From: Candidatus Nomurabacteria bacterium
GTDB lineage: Bacteria > Patescibacteriota > Saccharimonadia > Saccharimonadales > Saccharimonadaceae
Length of the DNA stretch: 35,124 nt
Reading direction: 5' to 3'
Assembly: GCA_031255735.1 (NCBI GenBank)
Contig: JAIRRY010000009.1
Location: 1 to 35,124 of the forward strand
The notes beneath the pieces are model-generated. The model was not told where the DNA came from and searched no databases. It saw nothing but the letters and a program-made list of their open reading frames with translations. Shown piece after piece: positions 10,939-19,367 of this stretch; the first letter of the stretch is position 1, and each line of letters opens with the position of its first letter. Both the position numbers and the translations under genes were made by a program.

Positions 10939-12609
10939 ATGAGTCATCACCATAAAAAACACACTATTGACGGTTCTAATGACGGCGGCAATGTTGCACC
11001 CGAGCCAAACAACACTAAGCCTGTTCAGCAAACTGATGTGCAAGTAGCTGAAGGCGCAGTGCTAGCTACAGAGCCAGCTATGCCGACTATTGAGCAAACC
11101 GCCCCTTTAGAAAATCAACCAATAATTGGTAAACCGCTAAAGAATAAAAAGAAACTCAGGCTGATTATTGGTATTGTAGCGGCTGTTTTGGTGCTAGTGC
11201 TCGGCACGGCGTCTGCGCTAGTTTATGCTCTGTGGTATCAAAACCCAGAGAGAGTTGTACTCGACGCCGTAGTACATGCTATTAAGGCTGACGCGGTGCA
11301 GGTAACAGGCGAGTTTTCGCTAAAAAACAGTGGGGAAGATAATTCATCTGGTATTAAGAGTGCAAAACTAAAGATTACCGAAAAGAGCAACATTGCCACT
11401 TACGACATGAACGCCGAGCTTGCTGTAGATATTGATAGCGATTACTATAGTGGTTCGATAATCTTGAAGAGTAGTGTTATCGTGTCTGAAGAGGGTGATA
11501 TTTACGTTAAGGCCGACGGTATCAACGAGGCTATCGACGTTTATATGAAAAGTTTTAAACAAACTGCATCTGAGTATTTTAGTGAAGAGCAAGTTGAAGC
11601 GCATATTACTACTTACCGTGAGCCTCTCGAGAAGTTCACCGACAAAATTGATGGGCAATGGTGGAAAATATCAGTGAAAGAACTAAGTAAAGATAATGAA
11701 GAGTACGCCAATATACAAGAATGTGTGATGAAAGTTGCGAAGAAACTCGAAACGGATTCTAATATGCGCGCTGAGGTAGCGAGTGTATATGGCGATCATA
11801 AGTTTATAACTATCAAGAAAGAACTAGGTGAAAAAGATGGTAATTATGGTTTTGAGATTGAGGGCGACAGCAAAGAGGCTAATAAGTTTATAAAAGGCCT
11901 GAAGAAAACTTCGGTATATAAAGAGCTCAATAAATGCAACGAATTGTTCGAGATTGATGACGATTTAGATTACGAGGATAGCAAAAGCGCCGTAGAGAGC
12001 ACCTTTAAAGTAACGGTTGAGATGTGGGTAAGTAAGCTCGCCCACGAAATCGTAGAGATTAAAGTTAAGGGTAGCCACAAATCTGATGTTTACCAAGATT
12101 TTTCAAGTGAATATTCGGCCACATTTAAGCCCATATTTAATCAGAAGTCGGAAATTAAAGCTCCGAGCGGCGCAAAGTCGATCACCACTGGTACTGATTA
12201 TGACTCACTATCTAGCCATCAACGCGACACGCAGCGCAAAAATGATTTGAGCCGCGTACAAGCTGCAATTAATTTGCATCAGTCTAATAATCGTGGCAAA
12301 TTACCAGAGCCTGGTGGTCTGGGAGTTTTTTCAAGCTGCACTGCTGCCTCGTCAGGGAGCTTTGCCGCCAATTATTTGCTAGTTGCTGGTGACTCTTTTT
12401 GCGACCCAGATGGCAGTGTTTACATTTTCAATGATATTTCTAGCCCAAGTGAATACCACGCACCAGCAACGTTTAACCATATGGTTTATTTCGTGCGAGG
12501 TGCAAAATGCGCAGGCGACGGTGAAACAGTTATCGCAACTAGTGGTAATAATAAGATATCTATAATTTACAGGCTTGAAAACAATAGCATTTATTGTTTG
12601 AATAACTAG
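10939..12609 (+). CDS. Membrane-anchored surface protein with pilin-like C-terminal segment
   Basis: 556 residues, not recognised as a whole. Residues 1-70 are a hydrophilic, disordered cytoplasmic part beginning MSHHHKKH; one membrane helix spans about 75-98 (IIGIVAAVLVLVLG). Residues 100-420 form a large outer domain rich in Lys, Asp and Glu with beta-like repeats. The C-terminal 140 residues contain HQRDTQRKNDLSRVQAAINL followed by a Gly/Pro-rich stretch and paired cysteines, closely resembling the post-helix region of type IV pilins and pseudopilins, yet no prepilin cleavage site is present. Weak SD (only ACCTGGGTAA). Strong terminator follows. It may act as a surface receptor or adhesin in host contact (inference). 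Confidence 0.6.
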   Translation: MSHHHKKHTIDGSNDGGNVAPEPNNTKPVQQTDVQVAEGAVLATEPAMPTIEQTAPLENQPIIGKPLKNKKKLRLIIGIVAAVLVLVLGTASALVYALWYQNPERVVLDAVVHAIKADAVQVTGEFSLKNSGEDNSSGIKSAKLKITEKSNIATYDMNAELAVDIDSDYYSGSIILKSSVIVSEEGDIYVKADGINEAIDVYMKSFKQTASEYFSEEQVEAHITTYREPLEKFTDKIDGQWWKISVKELSKDNEEYANIQECVMKVAKKLETDSNMRAEVASVYGDHKFITIKKELGEKDGNYGFEIEGDSKEANKFIKGLKKTSVYKELNKCNELFEIDDDLDYEDSKSAVESTFKVTVEMWVSKLAHEIVEIKVKGSHKSDVYQDFSSEYSATFKPIFNQKSEIKAPSGAKSITTGTDYDSLSSHQRDTQRKNDLSRVQAAINLHQSNNRGKLPEPGGLGVFSSCTAASSGSFAANYLLVAGDSFCDPDGSVYIFNDISSPSEYHAPATFNHMVYFVRGAKCAGDGETVIATSGNNKISIIYRLENNSIYCLNN

Positions 12610-12618
12610 CAGATAACT

Positions 12619-12652
12619 AGAGCGTGGGCTAAGTTAGTTCACGCTCTTTTTA
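12619..12652 (+). terminator. Rho-independent terminator
   Basis: AGAGCGTG (12619-12626) pairs with CACGCTCT (12640-12647), followed by TTTTTA. It closes the transcript of the surface protein gene directly before leuS. Confidence 0.9.
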
Positions 12653-12677
12653 TATCCTATGATAGAATGGATGAGAT

Positions 12678-15566
12678 ATGAAACGATACAACCCTCAAGA
12701 GATAGAAGCCAAATGGCAGAAGGTTTGGGATGACACCAAGGCCTTTGAAGTTGACGAAAAGAGCAGTAAGCTTAAGTCTTATATTGCCGAGATGTTCCCC
12801 TACCCTAGCGGCTACGGGTTGCATGTTGGGCATGTGCGTAATTTTATGATCGTCGACGCTATTGCTCGTTTTTACCGCCAATTGGGGCACAACGTGATGC
12901 GCCCGTTTGGCTATGATACATTCGGGCTGCCAGCCGAAAATTATGCTATTAAAACTGGTTTGCCGCCTCAAGAAACCACGTTAACTAATATTAATCATTT
13001 TCGTGAACAGTTTAAGCGCATGGGTATGGCGGTGGACTGGTCACGCGAAATTAACACAAGTGACCCGGAATATTACAGGTGGACGCAGTGGATTTTTACC
13101 CGCCTTTACGAAAAAGGTTTGGCTTATCAGGCCGAAAACTTGCAGTGGTGGTGCCCGCATGATAAAACTGTGCTAGCTAACGAGCAAGTTGAGGGCGGAA
13201 AGTGCTGGCGCTGCGGTAACGAAGTTAAAAAAAAGCGCATGAAGCAGTGGTTCTTCAAAATTACTGCTTACGCTGACGAGCTACTTGACGAGATAGATAA
13301 CCTTGATTGGCCCGAAAAGATTAAAACTATGCAGCGAAACTGGATCGGGCGTAGCCAAGGGGCAGAAATTAAGTTTGTTGTAAAAAATACAATGCGTGAA
13401 ATATCAGTTTTCACGACGCGACCAGATACGATTTTTGGCGCAACCTTTATGGTGCTAGCACCTGAGCACCCACTGATAAATGAGCTAGTGAATAGTAAAA
13501 CGCGCGCTGCGGTCAATAATTACTGTGAAACGGCTATGCGCAAAACAGAGGTTGAGCGCCAAGAAAACCGCGAGAAAACGGGCGTATTCACTGGCAGTTA
13601 CGCTATCAATCCAGCCACTGGCGAAGAGATCCCAATTTGGGTGGCAGATTATGTGCTATCTACGTACGGCGAGGGTGCGATTATGGCGGTGCCGGCGCAC
13701 GACGAACGCGACTATGAATTTGCTACTAAGTTTAGTTTGCCAATCAAGGAAGTAGTTAAGCCGCATTTTATCGACTCGGTCAACACGCCGATTGACGGCA
13801 AAGAATGGAAGGAGCGCCGCGCCTGTATCGCTATCGTCCACGACCCAAAGACCGATAAGTACTTGTGTGTGGAGTGGCTCAAACAACCTTGGACAGCCTT
13901 TGTTATCGGCGGTATGGAGCCCGAAGACGACGGCGACATTATTAAAACCGCTGAGCGTGAAGTTCACGAGGAGACTGGTTACAGAAACCTGAAATTCAAA
14001 CAAGTATTGCCTGGTGAGGTTGTCGTAGAGTTTTATGCTCAGCACAAGGGAATCAATCGTCGAGCACTATACAACGGCGTATTATTCGAGCTGGTCGATG
14101 ATGAACGTGACGAACTGAGTGCAGATGAAGAAGCCACTCAGAGAGCTGTTTGGCTGAATTATGACCAGATTATGAACGAGCCGCGCATGACGGGTTTCAA
14201 AGACCAGATATTGTATCTGGAGCGTGCACTGGGTCAAAACTTAGTTTGGACGGGCGAGGGCGATATGATAAATTCTGGCCAGTTCGATGGTATGGAGTCG
14301 GCTGAGGCAAGTGAAGAAATCGTGGCTTGGCTAGAAGAACAGGGCGTGGGCAAGAGTAAAGTTACCTACCGCATGCGCGATTGGCTGATTAGTCGCCAAC
14401 GTTATTGGGGCTGTCCTATTCCGATTGCTTACGACGCGGCGGGTAAGGCGCATTTGATTCCCAACGACCAATTACCAGTGCTGCTGCCAAAAATTACCGA
14501 TTATCAACCCGACGATAGCGGACGTTCGGCGCTAGCTAAAGACAAAGATTGGCTGAAGGTGACTATTGACGGTGAAGAAATGACCCGCGAAACTGACACT
14601 ATGGATGGCTATGCTTGCTCAAGTTGGTACTTGCTGCGCTACGCCGATCCGCAAAACGTGGAAGAGGCTTGGAGCAAATCAAAAGTTGACTATTGGAATC
14701 CTGTGGACTTTTACGTGGGTGGTGATCACGCGGTGGCTCACCTGCTATATGTGCGTTTTTGGTGTAAGTTTTTCGCCGATGAGGGCCTGCTTAGTTTCCG
14801 TGAGCCAGTTAAACGCTTGCTTTACAATGGCTACATCAATGCGCCAGATGGCAAGAAGATGAGTAAGAGCAAGGGCAATGTAATTGACCCGATAGATATT
14901 ATTGATCAAGGTTACGGCGCTGATGCACTGCGCACCTACGAGTTGTTTATCGGCCCGTATGAACTAGATGCCGCCTGGGACCCGCGCGGCATCGGCGGTG
15001 TTTACAGGTTTCTTAACCGTGCCTGGACGGTTGTTCAGGAATACCTAGAGGCCAACGAAAAAGGCGGCGATGATAGCGCGGCGTTAATGAGGGCTCAGCA
15101 CTCAGCGGTTAAGCGTGTTACCGAAGATATGTATCGAAACAGCTTCAATACTGCCGTAGCTGCGCTTATGGAATATGTAAACGAACTTTATAAACTTAAA
15201 CTTGACGGCTTTAACCCTCAGTGGCAAGAGGCTCTTGAGGTTTTAGTGAAACTACTTGCACCGTTCGCGCCACACCTGGCCTGCGAATTGTTTGAACAGC
15301 TCGGGCACGAAGAGCGCATAGAAGACGCAGGCTGGCCAGAGTGGGACGATAAGTATCTGGTGGCCGATGAAGTTGAGCTGGTGGTGCAAGTTAACGGCAA
15401 AGTGCGCGCCAAGATTATGATGGCCGCAGATGAACTCGAAAATGAAACGGTCGTGCTTGAAATAGCTAAGGGTCAGGAGAATGTTCAGGCTTTCATAAAC
15501 GGTAAGCAGATCATCAAGACTATCTACGTTAAGAAAAATCGCCTAGTTAACATTGTTGTAAAGTGA
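12678..15566 (+). CDS. leuS: Leucyl-tRNA synthetase with a Nudix domain inserted in the editing domain
   Basis: Charges tRNA-Leu. 962 residues, about 100 more than the usual 860. Catalytic motifs HVGH (residue about 47) and KMSKS are intact, as is the zinc knuckle CPHD...CWRCGNE. The CP1 editing domain carries TTRPDTIFGATFMVLAPEHPL and AHDERDYEFA. Between its SLPIKEVVKPHF strand and the EGDMINSGQFDGM segment an extra block of about 140 residues (about 365-515) has Nudix character: GGMEPEDDG...AEREVHEETGY, one residue longer than the standard Gx5Ex7REUxEExGU box. The reading frame is open throughout, so it is a true insertion. No SD; a TAGAAT box ends nine bases before ATG, so the mRNA is probably near-leaderless. 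Anticodon-binding and C-terminal domains follow as usual. Confidence 0.97.
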   Translation: MKRYNPQEIEAKWQKVWDDTKAFEVDEKSSKLKSYIAEMFPYPSGYGLHVGHVRNFMIVDAIARFYRQLGHNVMRPFGYDTFGLPAENYAIKTGLPPQETTLTNINHFREQFKRMGMAVDWSREINTSDPEYYRWTQWIFTRLYEKGLAYQAENLQWWCPHDKTVLANEQVEGGKCWRCGNEVKKKRMKQWFFKITAYADELLDEIDNLDWPEKIKTMQRNWIGRSQGAEIKFVVKNTMREISVFTTRPDTIFGATFMVLAPEHPLINELVNSKTRAAVNNYCETAMRKTEVERQENREKTGVFTGSYAINPATGEEIPIWVADYVLSTYGEGAIMAVPAHDERDYEFATKFSLPIKEVVKPHFIDSVNTPIDGKEWKERRACIAIVHDPKTDKYLCVEWLKQPWTAFVIGGMEPEDDGDIIKTAEREVHEETGYRNLKFKQVLPGEVVVEFYAQHKGINRRALYNGVLFELVDDERDELSADEEATQRAVWLNYDQIMNEPRMTGFKDQILYLERALGQNLVWTGEGDMINSGQFDGMESAEASEEIVAWLEEQGVGKSKVTYRMRDWLISRQRYWGCPIPIAYDAAGKAHLIPNDQLPVLLPKITDYQPDDSGRSALAKDKDWLKVTIDGEEMTRETDTMDGYACSSWYLLRYADPQNVEEAWSKSKVDYWNPVDFYVGGDHAVAHLLYVRFWCKFFADEGLLSFREPVKRLLYNGYINAPDGKKMSKSKGNVIDPIDIIDQGYGADALRTYELFIGPYELDAAWDPRGIGGVYRFLNRAWTVVQEYLEANEKGGDDSAALMRAQHSAVKRVTEDMYRNSFNTAVAALMEYVNELYKLKLDGFNPQWQEALEVLVKLLAPFAPHLACELFEQLGHEERIEDAGWPEWDDKYLVADEVELVVQVNGKVRAKIMMAADELENETVVLEIAKGQENVQAFINGKQIIKTIYVKKNRLVNIVVK

Positions 15567-15572
15567 TATAAT
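15567..15572 (+). promoter_or_regulatory. -10 box for the rpmF-nusB-rnc unit
   Basis: A perfect TATAAT directly follows the leuS stop codon; TAGTTA at the -35 distance is weak. It would give a leader of about 43 bases before rpmF. Confidence 0.5.
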
Positions 15573-15621
15573 GTTAGCCAAGATATAAATTAAACCTACA
15601 AACAACGAAGGAGCACATTAG

Positions 15622-15771
15622 ATGGCAGAGCCAAAAAAACAAAGTAGCCCAAGGAAGACTGGTACTCGCCGTAGTCACCTTAGGCTTAAATTGGCGCGCG
15701 CGGTCAACAAGACTTCACCAGTGAAGGCCTTTGAAACCAAGAAGCAGTCTAGTAAGAGCATTAAAAAATAG
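15622..15771 (+). CDS. rpmF: Ribosomal protein bL32, short form without zinc ribbon
   Basis: A 49-residue protein missed by the ORF track. The N-terminal half, [20 protein letters not shown], matches bL32 (usual form MAVPKxKxSKSRRxxRRSH). The C-terminal half of ordinary bL32, with its Cys-x-x-Cys zinc ribbon, is replaced by a basic tail ending [10 protein letters not shown] with no cysteine. AAGGAG lies eight bases before the ATG. Encoded immediately upstream of nusB (eight bases apart), consistent with a ribosome and rRNA transcription operon. Confidence is high for the family, because of the RRSH motif and the context. Confidence 0.85.
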   Translation: MAEPKKQSSPRKTGTRRSHLRLKLARAVNKTSPVKAFETKKQSSKSIKK

Positions 15772-15779
15772 GTGGGAAT

Positions 15780-16274
15780 ATGGCATCGAACAGACATTTA
15801 GGCAGGATTGTAGCGCTACAAACACTTTATGAGTATGAGTTTAGGGTGCGTAGCGAAGATTCTTCAGCTGATATTCAGGAAATCTTGCTAAAAAATATAG
15901 AGCCATACGACAGCAGCTTAGGCGACAAAGATTTCGTACATGGCTTAGTAGACGGCGTATTTGCACACTTGCAAGACCTAGATGAGAAAATCCAGCCGAT
16001 GGCGCCAGAGTGGCCACTCGACCAGATTAGCGCTATCGACCGTAATATCTTGCGTATTGGTGTGTATGAGCTGGTGTATTGCAAGGAAACCGTGCCGCCC
16101 AAAGTGGCTATCAACGAGGCGGTGGAGCTTGCTAAAGCTTTTGGCTCAGACAATTCCAGTAAGTTTATAAACGGCGTACTGGGCACGGCTTATCGTGAGT
16201 TTGTAGAAGGATCAACATATGACAGCAAAGAAACAACAGCTGGAGCAGAAAAAACCAGCACAAGCGGAGAATAA
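15780..16274 (+). CDS. nusB: Transcription antitermination factor NusB
   Basis: 164 residues, all-helical NusB fold: [13 protein letters not shown] at the N-terminus, and the closing [12 protein letters not shown]-type motif seen here as [13 protein letters not shown], then [27 protein letters not shown]. NusB with S10 (NusE) binds boxA of rRNA leaders and assists antitermination. The last 18 residues ([15 protein letters not shown] region) extend past the fold and overlap the next gene by 56 bases in another frame; the tail is probably dispensable. GGTGGGA lies before the start. Confidence 0.93.
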   Translation: MASNRHLGRIVALQTLYEYEFRVRSEDSSADIQEILLKNIEPYDSSLGDKDFVHGLVDGVFAHLQDLDEKIQPMAPEWPLDQISAIDRNILRIGVYELVYCKETVPPKVAINEAVELAKAFGSDNSSKFINGVLGTAYREFVEGSTYDSKETTAGAEKTSTSGE

Positions 16275-16788
16275 ACCTAGCGGTAGGCCGAGTAAATTCG
16301 ACAAGTTGAGGGGCATTTTAAAGGGGCGTCGCCCGCAGATTCACATGATCGGCCGTGAGCCAACTTCGGGTGGTATTATTTTCCGTCCGTCTAAAAAAAC
16401 ACCTGGTGAAGTGGAAATTTTGCTCATTCAGGACGTCAAGAAGCGTTGGACTATCCCCAAGGGGCACGTAGAGCCAGGTGAACCCGCCAAACAAACTGCA
16501 ATTCGTGAAATCCAAGAAGAAATTGGGCTAAAAGAGATGGAAGTGTTGGGCTGGTTGGGTAAAACTGAGTTCAAGTATCGTCGCCTGAACAAGTTGGTGT
16601 TGATGACTATGCAAGTTTACTTGGTGCGTGCCCTAGGTGACACTGATGATCTTAAGAGCGAAGAATGGATTCAAGGTGTGAAATGGTTTAGTTTCAATGA
16701 CGCACTCGATAAAATCGAGTACGACGACATCGGCGACTTGATGCTGCTGGCGAAAAAAAGAATTAGACAACAAGGATTAAACAGATGA
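16219..16788 (+). CDS. Nudix hydrolase
   Basis: 189 residues. A textbook Nudix box, [20 protein letters not shown] followed by IGL, fits Gx5Ex7REUxEExGU exactly. About 50 basic, low-complexity residues precede the domain ([17 protein letters not shown]). Substrates of such proteins are nucleoside diphosphates linked to another moiety, for instance diadenosine polyphosphates or oxidised nucleotides; the [15 protein letters not shown] context is common in Ap4A hydrolase-like members, but the substrate is not assigned. AAGGA supports the ATG at 16219 inside nusB; ATG 16346, just before the fold, is the alternative. Its stop overlaps the rnc start by four bases. Confidence 0.9.
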   Translation: MTAKKQQLEQKKPAQAENKPSGRPSKFDKLRGILKGRRPQIHMIGREPTSGGIIFRPSKKTPGEVEILLIQDVKKRWTIPKGHVEPGEPAKQTAIREIQEEIGLKEMEVLGWLGKTEFKYRRLNKLVLMTMQVYLVRALGDTDDLKSEEWIQGVKWFSFNDALDKIEYDDIGDLMLLAKKRIRQQGLNR

Positions 16789-17492
16789 CACCACAACAAA
16801 AACAAGCGTATCAGGATTTCGCTAAAGAAAAACTTGGTTTTGAATTTGGCGATATTGAACTACTCATTACGGCGCTGACGCATCGCAGCTATGTAAACGA
16901 GCACAAAAAAAGTGTAAACGAGCACAACGAGCGCTTAGAGTTTTTGGGTGATGCAGTTTTAGAGCTTGTGGCCACTGATTTTTTGTACAATAACTACAGC
17001 GAACCAGAAGGTATCTTGACTAGTTGGCGTAGCGCCCTAGTGCGCACCGAAAGCATTGGTGCGGCTGGAGAATTGCTTGGCTATAAGCCGTTAGTGCGCA
17101 TGAGCCGCGGTGAAAAAAATGGTAGCGAACGTGCTCATCAACAGATTTTAGCTAATGCGTTCGAGGCGGTAATCGGGGCGATCTATTTAGATAAAGGCTA
17201 CGATCAGGCGCAAAAATTCATTGCTGATAACATCCTATTGAAGCTCGATCAGATTTTAGAAGAAGACAGCTGGCGCGATCCGAAGAGCCACTTGCAAGAG
17301 ATTGTACAACGCGAAGACGGTGTGACGCCGAATTACCGTGTTATTAGCGAAGAAGGCCCTGATCACGACAAGACTTTCACATTGGGCGTATATGTGGGCG
17401 ATAAGCTTATCAGCAAGGGTAATGGCCCTAGCAAGCAGGCCGCCCAGCAAGAAGCTGCTACTAAAGCTATTGTGATTTACAAGAAGAGGTGA
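16785..17492 (+). CDS. rnc: Ribonuclease III
   Basis: Cleaves double-stranded RNA in rRNA processing and mRNA turnover. 235 residues: endonuclease domain with the signature NERLEFLGDAVLEL (about residues 47-60) and the second acidic cluster ANAFEAVIGAIYLD, then a double-stranded RNA-binding domain starting DPKSHLQEIVQ and ending KQAAQQEAATKAI. Start is ATGA-overlapped with the Nudix gene. Length and motifs are normal. Last gene of its operon; a strong promoter for rpsP begins 13 bases after the stop. Confidence 0.97.
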   Translation: MTPQQKQAYQDFAKEKLGFEFGDIELLITALTHRSYVNEHKKSVNEHNERLEFLGDAVLELVATDFLYNNYSEPEGILTSWRSALVRTESIGAAGELLGYKPLVRMSRGEKNGSERAHQQILANAFEAVIGAIYLDKGYDQAQKFIADNILLKLDQILEEDSWRDPKSHLQEIVQREDGVTPNYRVISEEGPDHDKTFTLGVYVGDKLISKGNGPSKQAAQQEAATKAIVIYKKR

Positions 17493-17505
17493 CACTGTCG
17501 GCATA

Positions 17506-17534
17506 TTGACTTACAGGGGTTACTAGTGTAAACT
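17506..17534 (+). promoter_or_regulatory. Promoter of rpsP
   Basis: TTGACT (17506-17511), 17-base spacer, TAAACT (17529-17534). CTAGT-GTAA-ACTAG (17523-17536) is an inverted repeat across the -10 box and could be an operator. Confidence 0.8.
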
Positions 17535-17565
17535 AGCTAAGTTATTAACGAAAGGAAGAAACGTA

Positions 17566-17958
17566 ATGCTAGCAATTCGTTTGCAGCGCGGCGGCCGTAA
17601 AGCATACCCTGTGTATCGCGTGGTCGTGCAAGAAGCTAATCGCCACCCTTTGAGCGGGAAAATTGTTGTCCAAATCGGTAGCTATAATCCGCATACTAAA
17701 GAAACGGTTTTAAACAAAGAATTGGCTGAAAAATACCTAACCAATGGCGCGCAGCCATCAAGCCGCGTGGTGTTGGTGCTGAAAAAAGAAGGTATTAAGT
17801 TGCCAAAGTGGGTTAAAGAACCTACTAAAAAACAAGTTGCGGTTAAAAATGCTGAGAAATTACGTAAGAATCGCCCGGTTGAGCCAGTAGTAGATGCGCC
17901 AGCCGAAGAGCCTGAAACTCCTGCTGAAAAGCCGACAGAAGAGGCCTCGACGGAGTAA
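17566..17958 (+). CDS. rpsP: Ribosomal protein bS16 with acidic tail
   Basis: 130 residues. The first 80 form the S16 fold: MLAIRLQRGGRKAYPVYRVV, then IGSYNPHTKE and NGAQPSSRV. A linker rich in Lys and an acidic, Ala/Pro/Glu-rich tail of about 35 residues (PAEEPETPAEKPTEE) extend beyond the usual 80-90 residue protein. GAAAGGAAG lies before the ATG. In many bacteria rpsP leads an operon with khpA, rimM and trmD; here only khpA follows, after a terminator and its own promoter, and trmD is 6 kb away. Confidence 0.96.
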   Translation: MLAIRLQRGGRKAYPVYRVVVQEANRHPLSGKIVVQIGSYNPHTKETVLNKELAEKYLTNGAQPSSRVVLVLKKEGIKLPKWVKEPTKKQVAVKNAEKLRKNRPVEPVVDAPAEEPETPAEKPTEEASTE

Positions 17959-17960
17959 GC

Positions 17961-17990
17961 AAAAGCCACCTTACGGTGGCGTTTTGTTTG
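17961..17990 (+). terminator. Rho-independent terminator of rpsP
   Basis: GCCACC-TTAC-GGTGGC flanked by AAAA and GTTTTGTTT (17961-17990). Confidence 0.88.
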
Positions 17991-17991
17991 T

Positions 17992-17999
17992 GTTATAAT
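17992..17999 (+). promoter_or_regulatory. Extended -10 promoter of khpA
   Basis: TGTTATAAT is a consensus extended -10 (TG-n-TATAAT, the TG at 17991-17992) with no good -35; it overlaps the tail of the rpsP terminator. Confidence 0.6.
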
Positions 18000-18032
18000 T
18001 AACATACAACATCAAGTACTGAAGGAGGAAAA

Positions 18033-18461
18033 ATGTCCAGTATAGATCAGCAGTTCATAGAATATATCGTAAAAACTTTAGTGTCAGATCCAGACAAAGT
18101 GGAAGTTCAGCGCGACATTGACGAAAAGGGCGTGTTACTCACTCTTACCGTTGCCCCAGACGATTTAGGCCGTGTGATTGGTCGTCGTGGCGTAACTGCT
18201 CAGAGCTTACGTACTTTACTTCGTGCCCTTGGCACTAAAAACGACGCTCGTTACAACCTGAAAATTGTCAACAACGATGGTTACGTAAAACCTGAGCAAG
18301 AGGATGATAAGCCTGCGGATAGCGAGCCAGCTGAAGAGCCTGAGGAAGTTGAAGAAGAGCCAGCTGAAGAAGAAATTGAAGATGAAACTGTGGAAAACGA
18401 CTCGGATTTCGCCGAAAAGACCAAAAAAGAGCTCGAAGACCTAGACGACCTAGATATTTAA
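18033..18461 (+). CDS. khpA: KH-domain RNA-binding protein KhpA with acidic tail
   Basis: 142 residues. The N-terminal 80 are a KhpA/YlqC-type KH domain: FIEYIVKTLVSDPDKVEV, then DLGRVIGRRGVTAQSLRTLL containing the GxxG loop (GRRG) that contacts RNA. The remaining 60 residues are strongly acidic (EEPEEVEEEPAEEEIEDE), an unusual extension matching the acidic tail of the neighbouring bS16. KhpA binds many RNAs and affects cell elongation and division in Gram-positive bacteria. GAAGGAGGA precedes the ATG. Confidence 0.9.
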   Translation: MSSIDQQFIEYIVKTLVSDPDKVEVQRDIDEKGVLLTLTVAPDDLGRVIGRRGVTAQSLRTLLRALGTKNDARYNLKIVNNDGYVKPEQEDDKPADSEPAEEPEEVEEEPAEEEIEDETVENDSDFAEKTKKELEDLDDLDI

Positions 18462-18577
18462 GTGTATAATCACAAGCAGTTCAAAAACAAAATGGACTAA
18501 AAGCTCTGGCGAGAGCAAACAGAAAAGTTTGAGAGCCTTTTAAGTTCAGAAAGCCACCTCTTTTGGGGTGGTTTTCT
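18442..18577 (+). ncRNA. Promoter, alternative hairpins and terminator after khpA; small RNA candidate
   Basis: TAGACG (18442-18447), 17 bases and a TATAAT (18465-18470) lie at the end of khpA; no ORF follows. From about 18477, GCTCT (18503-18507) can pair with AGAGC at 18512-18516 or with AGAGC at 18532-18536; the second choice extends through AAAA/TTTT and GGAC/GTTC into a long stem. A hairpin AGAAAGCCACC/GGTGGTTTTCT (18548-18577) with T-rich 3' arm follows. Either a small RNA with a terminator, or the 3' end of khpA mRNA. 124 further bases to the next gene hold only its promoter. Confidence 0.4.
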
Positions 18578-18701
18578 GGTTGTTTGTTCGGTGTTTAGAA
18601 TTATAATACATCAATAGTATTCAAGCGAGCATTTTCTACTTGGCGGTATTTGATATACAATAGATACCAGGACGGTTGGAAGGAGCCGCGAAGAAAAAGT
18701 C

Positions 18702-19367
18702 ATGAGAACAATTTTAATCGTTGAAGATGATAAAACGTTACGACAGCAACTGAAAACCCTGTTAGAAAAATACCGTTATCAGGTTATCACGACGGATGAT
18801 TTTAACGATACCGTGGGCCTAGTGCTAACTAAGCAGCCACACTTGGTTATCCTAGACGTAAACTTGCCAATTTATGATGGCTATCACATCTGCCGCGAAG
18901 TTCGCAAAAAGTCTGACGTGCCGATAATTGTAGTGACGAGCCGTGATAGTGAAACTGATGAACTAATGAGCCTGAACCTAGGAGCTGACCAATTTATCGC
19001 AAAACCGTACAACACGCAGATTTTACTGGCTAAAGTGGAGGCTTTGTTGAAGCGTGTTTATGGCGCTGTGGCGTCGAGCACCATCAGTTTTGGCGACTTG
19101 ATACTCGACTTAGCAAAGGGCCAGGCGATTTATGGCGGCAAACAGGTAGAGTTAACCAAAAATGAGGCGCGCATTTTGCAGCTGCTCATCGATAGCCAAG
19201 GTGGTATTATCTCGCGCGACGACATTATGGACGCTCTATGGCAAGACGATACCTTTGTAGACGACAATACTTTGACGGTTAATGTCAATCGGTTGCGCAA
19301 AAAATTGTCGGCCATTGGCGCAGATCAATTGCTACGCACTCGGCGCGGACAGGGCTATTCGCTGTGA
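18702..19367 (+). CDS. OmpR/PhoB-type response regulator (BceR-like)
   Basis: 221 residues. Receiver domain: ILIVEDD at the N-terminus, phospho-acceptor Asp in VILDVNLPIYDGY (about residue 51), switch Thr/Ser in VVTSRDS, and the KPY lysine. C-terminal winged helix: KGQAIYGGKQVELTKNE and NTLTVNVNRLRKKL, RTRRGQGYSL. Context makes it the regulator of the Bce-type ABC transporter encoded 2 kb downstream, activated by the adjacent kinase. A GGAAGGAG motif lies rather far (about 18 bases) upstream, so initiation signals are poor. The stop overlaps the kinase GTG start (GTGA). Confidence 0.93.
   Translation: MRTILIVEDDKTLRQQLKTLLEKYRYQVITTDDFNDTVGLVLTKQPHLVILDVNLPIYDGYHICREVRKKSDVPIIVVTSRDSETDELMSLNLGADQFIAKPYNTQILLAKVEALLKRVYGAVASSTISFGDLILDLAKGQAIYGGKQVELTKNEARILQLLIDSQGGIISRDDIMDALWQDDTFVDDNTLTVNVNRLRKKLSAIGADQLLRTRRGQGYSL

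Noticed and set aside
13525-14045. Overlapping ORFs on both strands within the Nudix-containing part of leuS
   Set aside because: The leuS frame carries recognisable Nudix and editing-domain motifs throughout; the others are shadows.
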